Assembly: GCA_028698335.1 (NCBI GenBank)
Contig: JAQVDP010000022.1
Span: forward strand, 1 to 57,273
Reading direction: 5' to 3'
DNA from: Nevskiales bacterium
GTDB lineage: Bacteria; Pseudomonadota; Gammaproteobacteria; Nevskiales; Nevskiaceae
DNA length: 57,273 nucleotides
The notes under the pieces were generated by a model, which saw only the letters and a program-made list of their open reading frames with translations, was not told the origin of the DNA and did not search any database. Of this stretch, positions 43,681-53,476 are shown piece after piece. Numbering within the stretch: the first letter of the stretch is position 1; each line of letters opens with the position of its first letter. The translations under genes and the position numbers were made by a program.

Positions 43681-44976
43681 ATGAGCACGCCCAGCTTCAG
43701 CCTGGTCAACAACGACACCGGCGAAAAGATCGATCTGCCCGCCGTCACCGGGACCCTCGGGACCGCCGGCCTCGACGTCGGCAAGGTCTACGGTCAACTG
43801 GACGTGTTCACCTACGATCCCGGTTTCTCGTCGACCTGCTCGACCAAGTCTGCGATCACCTATATCGACGGCGATGCCGGCGTGCTGCTGTACCGCGGCT
43901 ATCCGGTTGCCCAGCTGGCCGAGCATTGCTCGTTCATCGAGGTCGCGTACCTGATCCTCAACGGCGAACTGCCGAACGCGCAGCAGCTCGAGGAGTTCGA
44001 TCAGAACATCCGCTCGCACACGATGATCAACGAGTCGCTGCGCGGGCTGTTCAACGGCTTCCGCTATGACGCGCATCCGATGGCGATGCTCACCGGCGTG
44101 GTCGGTTCGCTGTCGGCGTTCTATCACGACACCACCAACAACAAGGATCCGGAGCACCGCAAGATCTTCGCGCACCGCATGATCGCGAAGATCCCGACGA
44201 TCGCCGCCGCCGCCTACAAGCGTTACGTCGGCCAGCCGTCGATGTACCCGCAGAACAGCCTGGACTACTGCTCGAACCTGCTGCACATGATGTTCGCGGT
44301 GCCGGCCGAGCCCTACGAGGTCGATCCGATCGCGGCCAAGGCGCTTGATGTGCTGTTCATCCTGCACGCCGACCACGAACAGAACGCCTCGACGTCGACC
44401 GTCCGCATGGCCGGCTCCACCGGCACCAACCCGTACGCCGCGATTGCTTCGGGCATCGCCGCGCTGTGGGGCCCTGCCCACGGCGGCGCCAACGAGGCAG
44501 TGCTGAAGATGCTCAACGAGATCGGCGATGCCAAGAATGCCGGCCCGTTCCTGCAGAAGGTCAAGGACAAGGTCGAGGGCGTGCGCCTGATGGGCTTTGG
44601 CCACCGCGTCTACAAGAACTTCGACCCGCGCGCGACGATCATCCGTGAGCAGTGCCACAAGGTGCTCAAGCATCTGGGCAAGGAGAACGATCCGCAGCTC
44701 GAGCTGGCGATGAAGCTCGAAGAGATCGCGCTGAACGACGACTACTTCAAGGAGCGCAAGCTCTACCCGAACGTCGACTTCTACTCCGGCATCATCTACA
44801 AGGCGCTGGGCATCCCGGTGAACATGTTCACGCCGATGTTCGCGATCGCACGTACCGTCGGCTGGGCCGCGCACTGGATCGAGATGATTTCCGATCCGAC
44901 GATGCGCATCGCACGTCCGCGCCAGGTCTACACCGGCGCCGCCGAGCGGGACGTCGCACCGATCGCGCAGCGCTGA
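43681..44976 (+). CDS. gltA: Citrate synthase (type II, hexameric Gram-negative form)
   Basis: A 431-residue citrate synthase: catalytic His in [16 protein letters not shown] and [12 protein letters not shown], the [10 protein letters not shown] motif and a C-terminal RPRQVYTG. The N-terminal extension to about residue 55 matches the NADH-sensitive Gram-negative type. An AAGAGG ribosome binding site lies 8 nt before the ATG. It is followed by a strong terminator. Confidence 0.96.
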   Translation: MSTPSFSLVNNDTGEKIDLPAVTGTLGTAGLDVGKVYGQLDVFTYDPGFSSTCSTKSAITYIDGDAGVLLYRGYPVAQLAEHCSFIEVAYLILNGELPNAQQLEEFDQNIRSHTMINESLRGLFNGFRYDAHPMAMLTGVVGSLSAFYHDTTNNKDPEHRKIFAHRMIAKIPTIAAAAYKRYVGQPSMYPQNSLDYCSNLLHMMFAVPAEPYEVDPIAAKALDVLFILHADHEQNASTSTVRMAGSTGTNPYAAIASGIAALWGPAHGGANEAVLKMLNEIGDAKNAGPFLQKVKDKVEGVRLMGFGHRVYKNFDPRATIIREQCHKVLKHLGKENDPQLELAMKLEEIALNDDYFKERKLYPNVDFYSGIIYKALGIPVNMFTPMFAIARTVGWAAHWIEMISDPTMRIARPRQVYTGAAERDVAPIAQR

Positions 44977-44997
44977 TCCGTCGCCACTGACGTCCGC

Positions 44998-45029
44998 AAA
45001 AAAGGCCCTCGCCAGCGAGGGCCTTTTTT
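44998..45029 (+). terminator. Bidirectional intrinsic terminator between gltA and the convergent gene
   Basis: A long stem AAAAAAGGCCCTCG with CGAGGGCCTTTTTT closes on a 4-nt loop, with a T-run on the plus strand and the matching one on the minus strand. It lies between two convergent genes. Confidence 0.92.
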
Positions 45030-45056
45030 ATTGTGCCGTGCGCAATCGGCGCGGCG

Positions 45057-45674
45057 CTATGCGCCGCCGTCGTCCAGCGTGTCGATCGGCGCCCGCTGCA
45101 GGCGCTCGGCCTCGTCGCGATCGAGGCGGCGGTAGGGACGCCCGTCCAGCGGGTTGACCGGCGGGCGCGCCAGCTCGTCGACCGGAAAGATGGCGACGTC
45201 GATCGCCAGACCCGGGCGCTCCAATCGCACCAGCGGGATCCGCAGTTCGCGCCCGTCGGGGTAACGGAAGCTGCGCTCGTCCTGTTCGAACTCGACGCCG
45301 GCGTTGAGCAGATGCATGTCGACCGCCTCGGCGGGATCGGCGAACACGTGCAGCTGCAGATGGTGCGCCGGCGTCACCGCGCCGCTGACAGCGCCCCCGA
45401 CCAGCCGCGGCTCGAACGGCTGCAGCAGCGTCATCGCGGTCAGCGCACCGGCCCGCATCCGCGCCAGATGCTCGCGGTACTCGGCGCCGCCGAACAGGCG
45501 CTGGTACTCGATCACGGCCGCCTGCACCGCCGCGTTGTCCGGCAGCGCGGCGCGCGTCGGATAACCGAGGCGCTCGGCCGCCTTGTGTTTGGCCGCCCGA
45601 TAATCGATCAGCTGCTCGACGCAGATGATCCGCGCCGCTTCCTCGGCAATCGCATGCTTGGGGCCACGGTCCAT
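45057..45674 (-). CDS. Conserved hypothetical protein, gene next to ponA
   Basis: A 205-residue soluble protein with an Arg/Lys/Ala-rich helical N-terminal part (IAEEAARIICVEQLIDYRAA, then AKHKAAERLG) and a later all-beta-looking half (LRIPLVRLERPGLAIDVAIF). I recall this kind of protein beside malic enzyme and pilus genes in gammaproteobacteria, sometimes labelled nucleotidyltransferase, but I cannot confirm a function. The start MDRGPKHAI is chosen because the frame upstream runs into the ponA gene. It begins 28 nt after the ponA stop. Confidence 0.68.
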   Translation of the reverse strand: MDRGPKHAIAEEAARIICVEQLIDYRAAKHKAAERLGYPTRAALPDNAAVQAAVIEYQRLFGGAEYREHLARMRAGALTAMTLLQPFEPRLVGGAVSGAVTPAHHLQLHVFADPAEAVDMHLLNAGVEFEQDERSFRYPDGRELRIPLVRLERPGLAIDVAIFPVDELARPPVNPLDGRPYRRLDRDEAERLQRAPIDTLDDGGA

Positions 45675-45702
45675 GGTCGTGCTCGAGAATTCCCTGTGCC
45701 CG

Positions 45703-48132
45703 TCAGAACAGATCCTGCAGATCAGCACCCGATTCGCGTTGCTGTTCCTGCTCCGGCTCCGGCTCCGGGACGTGATCGGCCTGCACCGTCTCGAAGATCG
45801 CGTCCGGATCCCCCACCGCGGCGAGGCGCCCGGTCTCGGGATTGATGCGGACGTTGACGAGCCCCGGCGGGCGCGGCGCGATCTCCTCCGGCACGCCATC
45901 CAGCGCCACCTTCATGAAATCCATCCACGCCGGCAGCGCCGCCCGACCGCCGACTTCGCCCCTTCCGAGCGGCGTCGGCTGATCAAAGCCGACCCAGGCC
46001 ACCGCGACCTGATGGCGCTGGAAGCCATTGAACCAGGCATCGGTCTCGTCGTTGGTGGTGCCGGTCTTGCCGGCCAGATCGCTGCGGCCGAGCTGGCGCA
46101 CCCGCGCCGCGGTCCCGCGGCTGGCGACGTCGCGGAGAATGTCGGTGATCAGCCAGATGATGTCCGGATCGATCGCGCGCGGCGCCGGCGTCCACTGCGG
46201 CGCGTCCGCGTCCGGCCCGGCAGCTGCGGCGACATCCGGCGCCGCGACGGCGGTGCCGGTCTCGACCGCGACGTTCGGATCGGCGGCATCGCCTGCCGCC
46301 GCCTCGCAAGCCTCGCAGGCCCGGCGCGGCACGGCCCTGAACACGACCTCGCCGCGATTGTCGCGGATCTCGCTGATGAAGTAGGGGTCGATCACGAAAC
46401 CACCGTTGGCGATCGTCGCGTAGGCCCGCGCCATTTCCAGCGGCGTGAAGACCGCACTGCCGAGCGCCATCGTCAGATCATGCGGCAACCGGTCCGCCGG
46501 CAGCCCGAATCGCGGGATGAAGTCACGGGCGTAGTCGATGCCGATCGCCTGCAGCAGACGGATCGACACCAGATTGCGGGACTGCACCAGCGCCTCGCGC
46601 AGGCGCATCGGGCCCTTGATGTCCCCCCCGTAGTTCTCCGGACGCCAGGTCGATTCCAGCGCCGGATCGTCGAACACGACCGGCGCGTCGAGAATCACCG
46701 ACGCCGGCGTGAACCCCTTGGCCATCGCCGCGGAATACAGGAAAGGCTTGAAGCCGGATCCGGCCTGGCGGCGCGCCTGGGTCGCGCGGTTGAACTTGCC
46801 CTCGTAGAAATCGAGACCGCCCACCAGCGCCTCGATCGCGCCATCATCCGGACTCAGGGCGACGAACGCGCCCTGGGCCTCGGGCACCTGCACCAGACGC
46901 AGGGCGTCGCCGTCGCGCTGCACCCGCACGACATCGCCGGCCTGCAGCGCCTTGTCACCCTTGAGCCTGGCCCATTCGAACCCTTCCGGGGCGATCTGCG
47001 CCGGCCCCTGTTCGGTCAGCAGTTCGATCCGCTCCGCCGATGCCGCGGTGACGATGCCGGCCTCCAGGCCTGCGACCGGCCGGTGCCGACCGAAAACCGC
47101 CTGCAGACTCGCCGCATCTTCAACCGACCACTGGCCGGCAGGCACCTGCTCTTCGGGTCCGCGCCAGCCGTGCCGCTGGTCGTATTCCAGCAAAGCCTGG
47201 CGCACGGCCGCGGTCGCCGCGTTCTGCTTGCCGGCATCGAGCGTCGTGGTGACGGTGAATCCGCGGGTGTAGGCGTCCTCGCCGTATTCCGCGTACAGCT
47301 CGGCACGCACCATTTCGGCCACGTACTGGGCGTCGACGTCGACGTGCACCTGATACGGCCGCAATACCAGCGGCTCGGCCAGGGCCTGCTCGTACTGGAG
47401 GTCCGAAATGTCGCCAAGCTCGTGCATGCGCCGCAACACATAGTTGCGCCGCTCGACCGCCCGCTGCGGATTGGCGACCGGATTGTCGCGGGACGGCGCC
47501 TTCGGCAATCCGGCGATCACGGCCATCTCGCCCAGCGTCAGCTCGCCCGCCGGCTTGCCGAAGTACACCAGGGCCGCCGCGCCGACGCCGTAGGCACGCT
47601 CGCCCAGGAAGATCTTGTTGAGGTAGATCTCGAGGATCTGTTCCTTGCTCAGACGGTCTTCCATCTGCAGCGCCAGCAGGATTTCGCGGAACTTGCGGGT
47701 GAAGGTGCGCTCGTTCGACAGGAACACGTTGCGTGCAAGCTGCATCGTGATCGTGCTGCCGCCCTGCGACTTCTCACCGGTCAGGGCCAGCTTGACCGCC
47801 GCGCGCACCAATCCCTGCCAGTCGACGCCCGGATGTTCGAAGAAACGGTCGTCCTCGGCGGCCAGGAATGCCTGCACCAGAAGCGGCGGAAGCTCCGAAT
47901 AACGCAGTGTTGCACGCCGTTCGGCGCCGAATTCGCCGATCAGCTGCCCGTCACGGGTATAGATGCGCAGAGGTTCGGAGAGGGTGAGTTCCTGGATGGC
48001 ATCGACGGACGGAAGGTCGCGACTGAGATTCTTGATCGCCACGAACGCGCCTAACAGCGTGATCGTGCCCAGCAGCAACAGCAGCGACGCCAGCCATGCC
48101 AGCACGCGCCACCCTCGGGTGTTCGACATCAT
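45703..48132 (-). CDS. ponA: Penicillin-binding protein 1A (bifunctional peptidoglycan synthase)
   Basis: An 809-residue class A PBP. An N-terminal membrane anchor (VLAWLASLLLLLGTITLLGAF) precedes a GT51 glycosyltransferase domain with EDDRFFEHPGVD and RKFREILLALQMED, then a transpeptidase domain with the active-site Ser in SGFKPF (SxxK), SRN (SxN) and KTGTTND (KTG). An OB-like insertion lies between them, as in PBP1A. An acidic, Glu/Pro/Gln-rich tail (about 785-805) ends the protein. It is divergent from pilM, the usual pseudomonad arrangement. The second Met is an equally possible start. Confidence 0.94.
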   Translation of the reverse strand: MMSNTRGWRVLAWLASLLLLLGTITLLGAFVAIKNLSRDLPSVDAIQELTLSEPLRIYTRDGQLIGEFGAERRATLRYSELPPLLVQAFLAAEDDRFFEHPGVDWQGLVRAAVKLALTGEKSQGGSTITMQLARNVFLSNERTFTRKFREILLALQMEDRLSKEQILEIYLNKIFLGERAYGVGAAALVYFGKPAGELTLGEMAVIAGLPKAPSRDNPVANPQRAVERRNYVLRRMHELGDISDLQYEQALAEPLVLRPYQVHVDVDAQYVAEMVRAELYAEYGEDAYTRGFTVTTTLDAGKQNAATAAVRQALLEYDQRHGWRGPEEQVPAGQWSVEDAASLQAVFGRHRPVAGLEAGIVTAASAERIELLTEQGPAQIAPEGFEWARLKGDKALQAGDVVRVQRDGDALRLVQVPEAQGAFVALSPDDGAIEALVGGLDFYEGKFNRATQARRQAGSGFKPFLYSAAMAKGFTPASVILDAPVVFDDPALESTWRPENYGGDIKGPMRLREALVQSRNLVSIRLLQAIGIDYARDFIPRFGLPADRLPHDLTMALGSAVFTPLEMARAYATIANGGFVIDPYFISEIRDNRGEVVFRAVPRRACEACEAAAGDAADPNVAVETGTAVAAPDVAAAAGPDADAPQWTPAPRAIDPDIIWLITDILRDVASRGTAARVRQLGRSDLAGKTGTTNDETDAWFNGFQRHQVAVAWVGFDQPTPLGRGEVGGRAALPAWMDFMKVALDGVPEEIAPRPPGLVNVRINPETGRLAAVGDPDAIFETVQADHVPEPEPEQEQQRESGADLQDLF

Positions 48133-48207
48133 TGAAGGACCGGAATTGGAAGAAGCGATGAATGAATGTTTGCAGTTTGATCAGAGAGTTGCCGCCGGAA
48201 CTTCCAG

Positions 48208-48235
48208 TTGCGCGGTAGCAATATTGGGTTATAGT
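48208..48235 (+). promoter_or_regulatory. Probable pilM promoter
   Basis: TTGCGC (48208-48213) and TATAGT (48230-48235) are 16 nt apart. Transcription would start near 48242, about 60 nt before the pilM ATG, in the ponA-pilM divergent gap. Confidence 0.55.
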
Positions 48236-48301
48236 AAGGCTTGATGCGGGAAGAGTCTTTCGGTCCCGTTGGGGATTGTCAACGAAGCGGCGTGGGGCAG
48301 A

Positions 48302-49390
48302 ATGGGTATCTTGCAATCGCTGTTCCGTAAAGGGGGTCAGCCGCTGGTCGGCCTGGATATCAGTTCCAGTTCCGTCAAGTTGCTGGAGGTTTCACGCAAG
48401 GGCGACCGTTTTCACGTCGAAGCCTATGCGGTCGAACCGCTGCCCGCCAATGCGGTCACCGACAAACAAATCAGCGACCCCAATGCGGTGGCCGAAGCGA
48501 TCGGCCGTGCGATCAATCGCGCGGGCACCCGGACCCGGCACGCCGCCATCGCCGTGGCCGGCGCCTCGGTCATTACCAAGGTCATCGAGATGCCCAGCGG
48601 CATGTCCGACGACGACATGGAGGAACAGATCCGCGCCGAGGCCGATCAGTTCATCCCGTACCCGATCGACGAGGTCGCGCTGGACTTCGAGATCCTCGGC
48701 CCGAGCAGCAAGAACCCCGAAGTGCTGGACGTGATGCTCGCCGCCTGCCGCCGCGAGCAGGTCGAGCAACGCTGCGATGCCGTCGAGGCGGCGGGCCTGA
48801 AGGTGACGATCGTCGACATCGAAGCCCAGGCCCTCGAGAACGCCTGTCAGTTCATCGAGCACCAGATGCCGGATGGCGGCCGCCAGAAGACCATCGCCGT
48901 GGTCGACATGGGCGCCACGACGACATCCGTACTGGTGATGCACGACCTGCGTACCGTCTATACCCGCGACCAGGCCTTCGGCGGCCGGCAGCTGACCGAG
49001 GACGTCATGCGGACCTACAGCATGTCGTTCGAGGAAGCAGCCAAGGCCAAGCGCGCGGGCACGCTGCCCGAGACCTACGAAACCGAGGTGCTGGCGCACT
49101 TCGTCGCCGACATGGCGCAGCAGATCGACCGGTCGCTGCAGTTCTTCTTCTCGGCGGTGACCCAGTACAGCTCGATCGACCAGATCATCCTCGCCGGCGG
49201 TTGCGCCCACATCCCCGGCGTCGACACCCAGATTCAGGAGCGCCTGCAGATCCCGACGGTCATCGCCAAGCCCTTCAGCAAGATGAGCGTCTCGTCCAAG
49301 GCCAAGCCCGCCAATCTCGCCAAGGACGAAGCCTCGCTGCTGATCGCCTGCGGCCTGGCGTTCCGGGCGTTCGACGAGGAGAAGCCATGA
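48302..49390 (+). CDS. pilM: Type IV pilus inner-membrane assembly protein PilM
   Basis: A 362-residue actin/FtsA-like ATPase of the cytoplasmic side of the type IV pilus alignment complex. Motifs: VGLDISSSSVKLLEV (phosphate 1), VVDMGATTTSVLV (phosphate 2) and IILAGGCAHIPG (adenosine loop). Length is close to P. aeruginosa PilM (354). The start MGILQSLFRKGGQPLVG fits the family N-terminus. A 15-codon overlapping frame lies between this stop and pilN. Confidence 0.95.
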   Translation: MGILQSLFRKGGQPLVGLDISSSSVKLLEVSRKGDRFHVEAYAVEPLPANAVTDKQISDPNAVAEAIGRAINRAGTRTRHAAIAVAGASVITKVIEMPSGMSDDDMEEQIRAEADQFIPYPIDEVALDFEILGPSSKNPEVLDVMLAACRREQVEQRCDAVEAAGLKVTIVDIEAQALENACQFIEHQMPDGGRQKTIAVVDMGATTTSVLVMHDLRTVYTRDQAFGGRQLTEDVMRTYSMSFEEAAKAKRAGTLPETYETEVLAHFVADMAQQIDRSLQFFFSAVTQYSSIDQIILAGGCAHIPGVDTQIQERLQIPTVIAKPFSKMSVSSKAKPANLAKDEASLLIACGLAFRAFDEEKP

Positions 49391-49434
49391 GCACGGCAAC
49401 CGGCGTCCGCACCCGGCCGGAGGCGGGCCGATGA
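49387..49434 (+). other. 15-codon mini-ORF linking pilM and pilN
   Basis: An ATG overlaps the pilM stop (ATGA at 49387-49390) and the frame ends in TGA that overlaps the pilN start (ATGA at 49431-49434). It could carry ribosomes across the 40-nt pilM-pilN gap. GGAGG for pilN lies inside it. It may equally be a chance result of start-stop overlaps. Confidence 0.4.
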
Positions 49435-50036
49435 CCTCCCATATCAACCTCCTCGACTGGCGCCAGGCCCGCCGCGAACGCCGCAAGAAGGACTTCGCCG
49501 TCACGATGGGGCTGGCTTTTGCGCTCGGCGTCGTCACCGTGGCGGCGGCCTACTTCTATACGCAAGGTCAGCTCGAGTATCAGCAGGCGCGCAACAGTTA
49601 CCTGCGCACGCAGATCACGGAGATGAACCAGAAGATCAAGGAGATCGAGGACCTCGAACGGGTCAAGGCCAATCTCCTTGCGCGCATGCGCGTGATCGAG
49701 GAACTGCAGGCTTCCCGCTCCGCCTCGGTGCACTTCTTCGACGAAATCGTCAACACGCTGCCGGAAGGCGTCAGCCTGACCCACATCCAGCAGCAGGGCG
49801 CGCAGGTCACGATCGAAGGCATCGCCGAATCCAACGGCCGCATCTCGACCTACATGAAGAATCTCGATGCTTCGGTCTGGTTCGCCGACCCCAAGCTGAT
49901 CGTGATCAAGACCGACGAGAGGAAGGACCAGCGCCGCCAGGCCAGCTTCCAGCTCCGCGTCAAACGCCTCACCACCCCCTCGACGGAAGGAATCGATCCG
50001 CTTGAGGGCGCTGACGAGGAGGCGAACCCGACATGA
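49431..50036 (+). CDS. pilN: Type IV pilus inner-membrane alignment protein PilN
   Basis: A 201-residue protein starting MTSHINLLDWRQARRERRKK, the conserved PilN N-terminus that binds PilM (INLL-W). A single membrane helix follows (about residues 22-44), then a coiled coil (EMNQKIKEIEDLERVKANLL) and a periplasmic ferredoxin-like domain. The frame overlaps pilO by four bases. Confidence 0.94.
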   Translation: MTSHINLLDWRQARRERRKKDFAVTMGLAFALGVVTVAAAYFYTQGQLEYQQARNSYLRTQITEMNQKIKEIEDLERVKANLLARMRVIEELQASRSASVHFFDEIVNTLPEGVSLTHIQQQGAQVTIEGIAESNGRISTYMKNLDASVWFADPKLIVIKTDERKDQRRQASFQLRVKRLTTPSTEGIDPLEGADEEANPT

Positions 50037-50686
50037 AGCCGCAAGAGATCCTGCAGGAACTGCAGACGCTCGATGTCCAGAACCCGGGCGCCTGGCCGCA
50101 ATGGGTCCGCTTCAGCGCCGCCGTCCTGCTGACCGCCGCGGTGATCAGCGCCGGCATCTGGTTCGGGGTCAAACCGATTCACGAGGATATCGGCCGCGAA
50201 AAGGCGCAGGAACAGAGCCTGCGCGAGGAATTCGAGCGCAAGCAGAAGAAGGTCGCCGCGCTGGACGCTTACCGCGCACAGCTCGCCGAAATGGAAAAGT
50301 CCTTCGGCGCCATGCTGCGTCAGCTGCCGAGCAAGGCCGAAGTCGCCAATCTGCTCAATGACATCTCGCAGACCCGGGTCGCCTCGGGCCTCGAGGAAGA
50401 GCTGTTCCAGCCGCAGGGGGAAGCGCCGAAGGAGTTCTACGCGGCGATCCCGAACAAGATCATCGTGCTCGGCGACTACCACGAGATGGGCGCCTTCGTC
50501 AGTGGCGTCGCCGCGCTGCCACGCATCGTGACGATCGAGGACATCGACATCAAGCCGGTCGGCGGCAAGAGCGCGTCGAATTCGACCAAGCTGCGCATGT
50601 CCGCGACGGCACAGACCTACCGCTACCTCGACGACGATGAGATCGAGGCCGCGAAACCGAAGAAGAAGAAAGGGGGCCGCAAATGA
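50033..50686 (+). CDS. pilO: Type IV pilus inner-membrane alignment protein PilO
   Basis: A 217-residue protein with one membrane helix (about 25-47), a coiled coil and a periplasmic domain containing KAEVANLLNDISQTRVASGLEE and IVLGDYHEMGAFVSGVAALPRIVTI-like PilO motifs. It dimerises with PilN. It ends in a Lys-rich KPKKKKGG tail. ATGA overlap with both neighbours. Confidence 0.94.
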   Translation: MKPQEILQELQTLDVQNPGAWPQWVRFSAAVLLTAAVISAGIWFGVKPIHEDIGREKAQEQSLREEFERKQKKVAALDAYRAQLAEMEKSFGAMLRQLPSKAEVANLLNDISQTRVASGLEEELFQPQGEAPKEFYAAIPNKIIVLGDYHEMGAFVSGVAALPRIVTIEDIDIKPVGGKSASNSTKLRMSATAQTYRYLDDDEIEAAKPKKKKGGRK

Positions 50687-51189
50687 TCAAGGCCGCCCTG
50701 ATCGCCGCCGGCGCGCTGCTGCTGGCCGGCTGCAGCACCGACATGTCGGATCTGGAACGCTACGTCGCCGAGGTCAAGGCCCGCAAGACGACCAAGATCG
50801 AGCCGATTCCGCAGCCGACGCAGTACGAGAACTTCATCTATGATCCGGCCGGACGACGCGATCCCTTCGTCGAAATCCTGGCCGACAAGCGCCCGGAAAG
50901 CGCCGGCACCGGCCCCGCGCCGGACCTCGACCGCAAGCGCGAGGCGCTGGAGGCATTCCCGCTGGACGCGCTGCGCATGGTCGGAACCATTCGCGCTCCG
51001 GACGGGACCTTCGCGCTGATCAAGGCTCCGGACGGAGTCATCCATCGTGTCACTGTCAGAAACCACATGGGCCAAAACTACGGCAGGATCGTTGCGATCA
51101 GCGAGGCCGAAGTCAGCCTGATCGAGCTGGTTCCGGATGGGTTCGGCGGCTGGAATGAACGCCCCGCCAGTCTCACCCTCGCGCAGTAA
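50683..51189 (+). CDS. pilP: Type IV pilus lipoprotein PilP
   Basis: A 168-residue lipoprotein: signal with lipobox LLAGC (Cys about residue 17), an extended linker (YVAEVKARKTTKIEPIPQP) and the PilP beta domain with AGRRDPFVEIL and LRMVGTIRAPDGTFALIKAPDG. It ties the PilNO heterodimer to the PilQ secretin. Confidence 0.94.
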   Translation: MIKAALIAAGALLLAGCSTDMSDLERYVAEVKARKTTKIEPIPQPTQYENFIYDPAGRRDPFVEILADKRPESAGTGPAPDLDRKREALEAFPLDALRMVGTIRAPDGTFALIKAPDGVIHRVTVRNHMGQNYGRIVAISEAEVSLIELVPDGFGGWNERPASLTLAQ

Positions 51190-51211
51190 CGGAACCCAGG
51201 GAGTGTTGAAT

Positions 51212-53305
51212 ATGTTCAAGCCTGCCGCCGCCAAACGCTTCCGACTCGTCGGGGTCCTGTTGCTCGGCTTCTTCGGATCGGCCTGGGGCACCCAGGCTTC
51301 GGCCCGCAGCCTCGACGCCGTCGATTTCGTCGCCCTTGGCGGCGACCGTGTCCGCGTGACCCTGACCCTCAGCGATCCGCCGCCGACGCCCTCGGTCTTC
51401 AGCGTCGATCGCCCGGCACGTCTGTCCATCGACCTGCCCGGAACCGACCTTGCCGTCACCGAACGCTACCGCAAGATCGACGTCGGCAATGTCCGCGCGG
51501 TCGCCACCGCCGAGGCCAAGGGCCGCACCCGGGTCGTCGTCGAACTGGTGCAGCCGGAGCCGTACAAACTCGACGTATCCGGCAACACCGTCATCATCGA
51601 CCTCGGCGTCGACGGCGGCGCGCCGGCCGCCGCCCCCGTCGCGCAACAGCCCGCCGCCCGCCCGGCCATGGCCGGCGGCAGCAGCGTCACCGGTGTCGAT
51701 TTCCGCCGTGGCGAGAAAGGCGAAGGACGGGTCCAGATCCGCCTGTCCAACCCCAAGACCAACGCCGACGTCACCACCGAAAGCGGCAAGATCGTCGCGC
51801 GCTTCAGGGACACCGCGCTGGCCGCCAGCCTCAGCAAGCGTCTCGACGTACTCGACTTCGCGACCCCGGTGAAGTTCGTCGACATCCGCAGCGCCGGCAG
51901 CGACAGCATCATCGTCATCACGCCGGTCTCGGGGCAGGACTTCGAGCAGGCGGCGTACCAGACCGGCGACCTGTTCACCGTCGAGCTGCTGCCCCTGTCC
52001 GAATCGCAGCTCGAGGAGAAGCGCAAGCAGGGGCCGCAGTTCACCGGCGAACGCATCAGCCTGTCGTTCCAGAACGTCGAGGTGCGGTCGCTGCTGCAGA
52101 TCATCGCCGACGTGGCCGGCACCAACATGGTGATCAGCGACGCGGTCAAGGGCGAGATGGCGATGCGCCTCGAGAACGTGCCCTGGGACCAGGCGCTGGA
52201 CATCATCCTGCGCACCAAGGGCCTCGGCATGCGTCAGCAGGGCAACGTGATGCTGGTCGCGCCGGTCGAGGAAATCGCGCAGCGCGAAAAGGTCGAGCTG
52301 GAGGCTCAGAAGCAGAAGACCGAGCTGTCGCCGCTGCGCTCCGAGATCATCCAGGTCAACTACGCCAAGGCCACGGACATCCGTTCGCTGCTGTCGAGCG
52401 GCGAGACCTCGCTGCTCAGCGACCGCGGCCGCGTCACCGTCGACGAGCGCACCAATACGCTGCTGGTTCTGGAAACCCGCGAAAAGCTGCAGGAGATCCG
52501 CGAGCTGGTCACGCGCCTCGACATCCCGGTCCGCCAGGTCCTGATCGAGTCGCGCATCGTCATCGCCAACGACGATTTCGCCCGCGAACTCGGCACCCGC
52601 TTCGGCGTCAGCACGATCAGCAACCGCGGCAGCACGACGATCGGCCAGTCCGGCAGCACGCTCGGATCCCGTGACGTCGTCGCCGGCAACCTGCCGACGC
52701 TGGACGACTCCTACATCGTCAATCTGCCCACCGCGAGCAATCCGGCCGGCCGCGTCGCCTGGACCATCCTCGGTTCCGACTTCCTGGTCGATCTCGAACT
52801 CAGCGCGCTGCAGACCGAAGGCCGCGGCGAGGTGATCTCGACCCCGCGCGTGGTGACCGCCAACGGCAAGCAGGCGCTGATCGAACAGGGCCGCGAGATC
52901 CCGTATCAGTCGTCGAGCGGCAACACCGGCACCCAGACCCAGTTCAAGAAGGCGGTGCTGTCGCTGACCGTCACCCCGCAGATCACGCCGGACGACCGCG
53001 TCGTCATGGACCTCTCGGTCACCAACGACTCGCAGGGCCAGAACGTCAATACCGGCGTCGGCTCCGCGCCCGCGATCGACACCCGCCGCCTCGATACGCA
53101 GGTGCTGATCCGCAGCGGCGAAACCGTCGTCCTCGGCGGTGTGTTCCAGGAAGAGAACCAGCAGTCGGCGTCCAAGGTGCCGCTGCTCGGCGACATTCCG
53201 CTGCTCGGCGCACTGTTCCGCAACCACTCGCGCTCGACCAACAAGCGCGAACTGCTGATCTTCGTCACCCCGAAGGTGCTGCAGGAAGACCTGTCGACCA
53301 AGTAG
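51212..53305 (+). CDS. pilQ: Type IV pilus secretin PilQ
   Basis: A 697-residue outer-membrane secretin. Signal peptide to about residue 31, two AMIN domains (with FVALGGDRVRVTLTLSD and VTGVDFRRGEKGEGRVQIRL), N0/N1-type domains (ISLSFQNVEVRSLLQIIADVAG) and the secretin barrel ending VPLLGDIPLLGALFRNHS. It forms the pore for the pilus fibre. The start MFKPAAAKRFRLV is chosen for its signal peptide; the frame is open upstream into pilP. It is the last gene of the pilMNOPQ operon. Confidence 0.95.
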   Translation: MFKPAAAKRFRLVGVLLLGFFGSAWGTQASARSLDAVDFVALGGDRVRVTLTLSDPPPTPSVFSVDRPARLSIDLPGTDLAVTERYRKIDVGNVRAVATAEAKGRTRVVVELVQPEPYKLDVSGNTVIIDLGVDGGAPAAAPVAQQPAARPAMAGGSSVTGVDFRRGEKGEGRVQIRLSNPKTNADVTTESGKIVARFRDTALAASLSKRLDVLDFATPVKFVDIRSAGSDSIIVITPVSGQDFEQAAYQTGDLFTVELLPLSESQLEEKRKQGPQFTGERISLSFQNVEVRSLLQIIADVAGTNMVISDAVKGEMAMRLENVPWDQALDIILRTKGLGMRQQGNVMLVAPVEEIAQREKVELEAQKQKTELSPLRSEIIQVNYAKATDIRSLLSSGETSLLSDRGRVTVDERTNTLLVLETREKLQEIRELVTRLDIPVRQVLIESRIVIANDDFARELGTRFGVSTISNRGSTTIGQSGSTLGSRDVVAGNLPTLDDSYIVNLPTASNPAGRVAWTILGSDFLVDLELSALQTEGRGEVISTPRVVTANGKQALIEQGREIPYQSSSGNTGTQTQFKKAVLSLTVTPQITPDDRVVMDLSVTNDSQGQNVNTGVGSAPAIDTRRLDTQVLIRSGETVVLGGVFQEENQQSASKVPLLGDIPLLGALFRNHSRSTNKRELLIFVTPKVLQEDLSTK

Positions 53306-53327
53306 CGGTCGCCACAGCATTCGAGAC

Positions 53328-53349
53328 AGGGGGCTTCGGCCCCCTTTTT
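53328..53349 (+). terminator. Intrinsic terminator after pilQ
   Basis: A stem AGGGGGC with GCCCCCT and a TTCG tetraloop, followed by TTTT. It lies 22 nt after the pilQ stop codon. Confidence 0.9.
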
Positions 53350-53426
53350 CGTGCGGCCGGCACCACCATGCGGACCGCTCCTGCGCGCGTTCCGGCCACG
53401 CGTCCGGCCCGGTCGCGGCGGTGACT

Positions 53427-53432
53427 TATACT
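53427..53432 (+). promoter_or_regulatory. Probable -10 element for aroK
   Basis: TATACT lies about 45 nt before the aroK ATG, after the pilQ terminator. Its -35 is not clear. Confidence 0.45.
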
Positions 53433-53476
53433 GCGCGTCCGGTCCCCGCTCCTGCTTCGACGCCTCACGTACGCCC

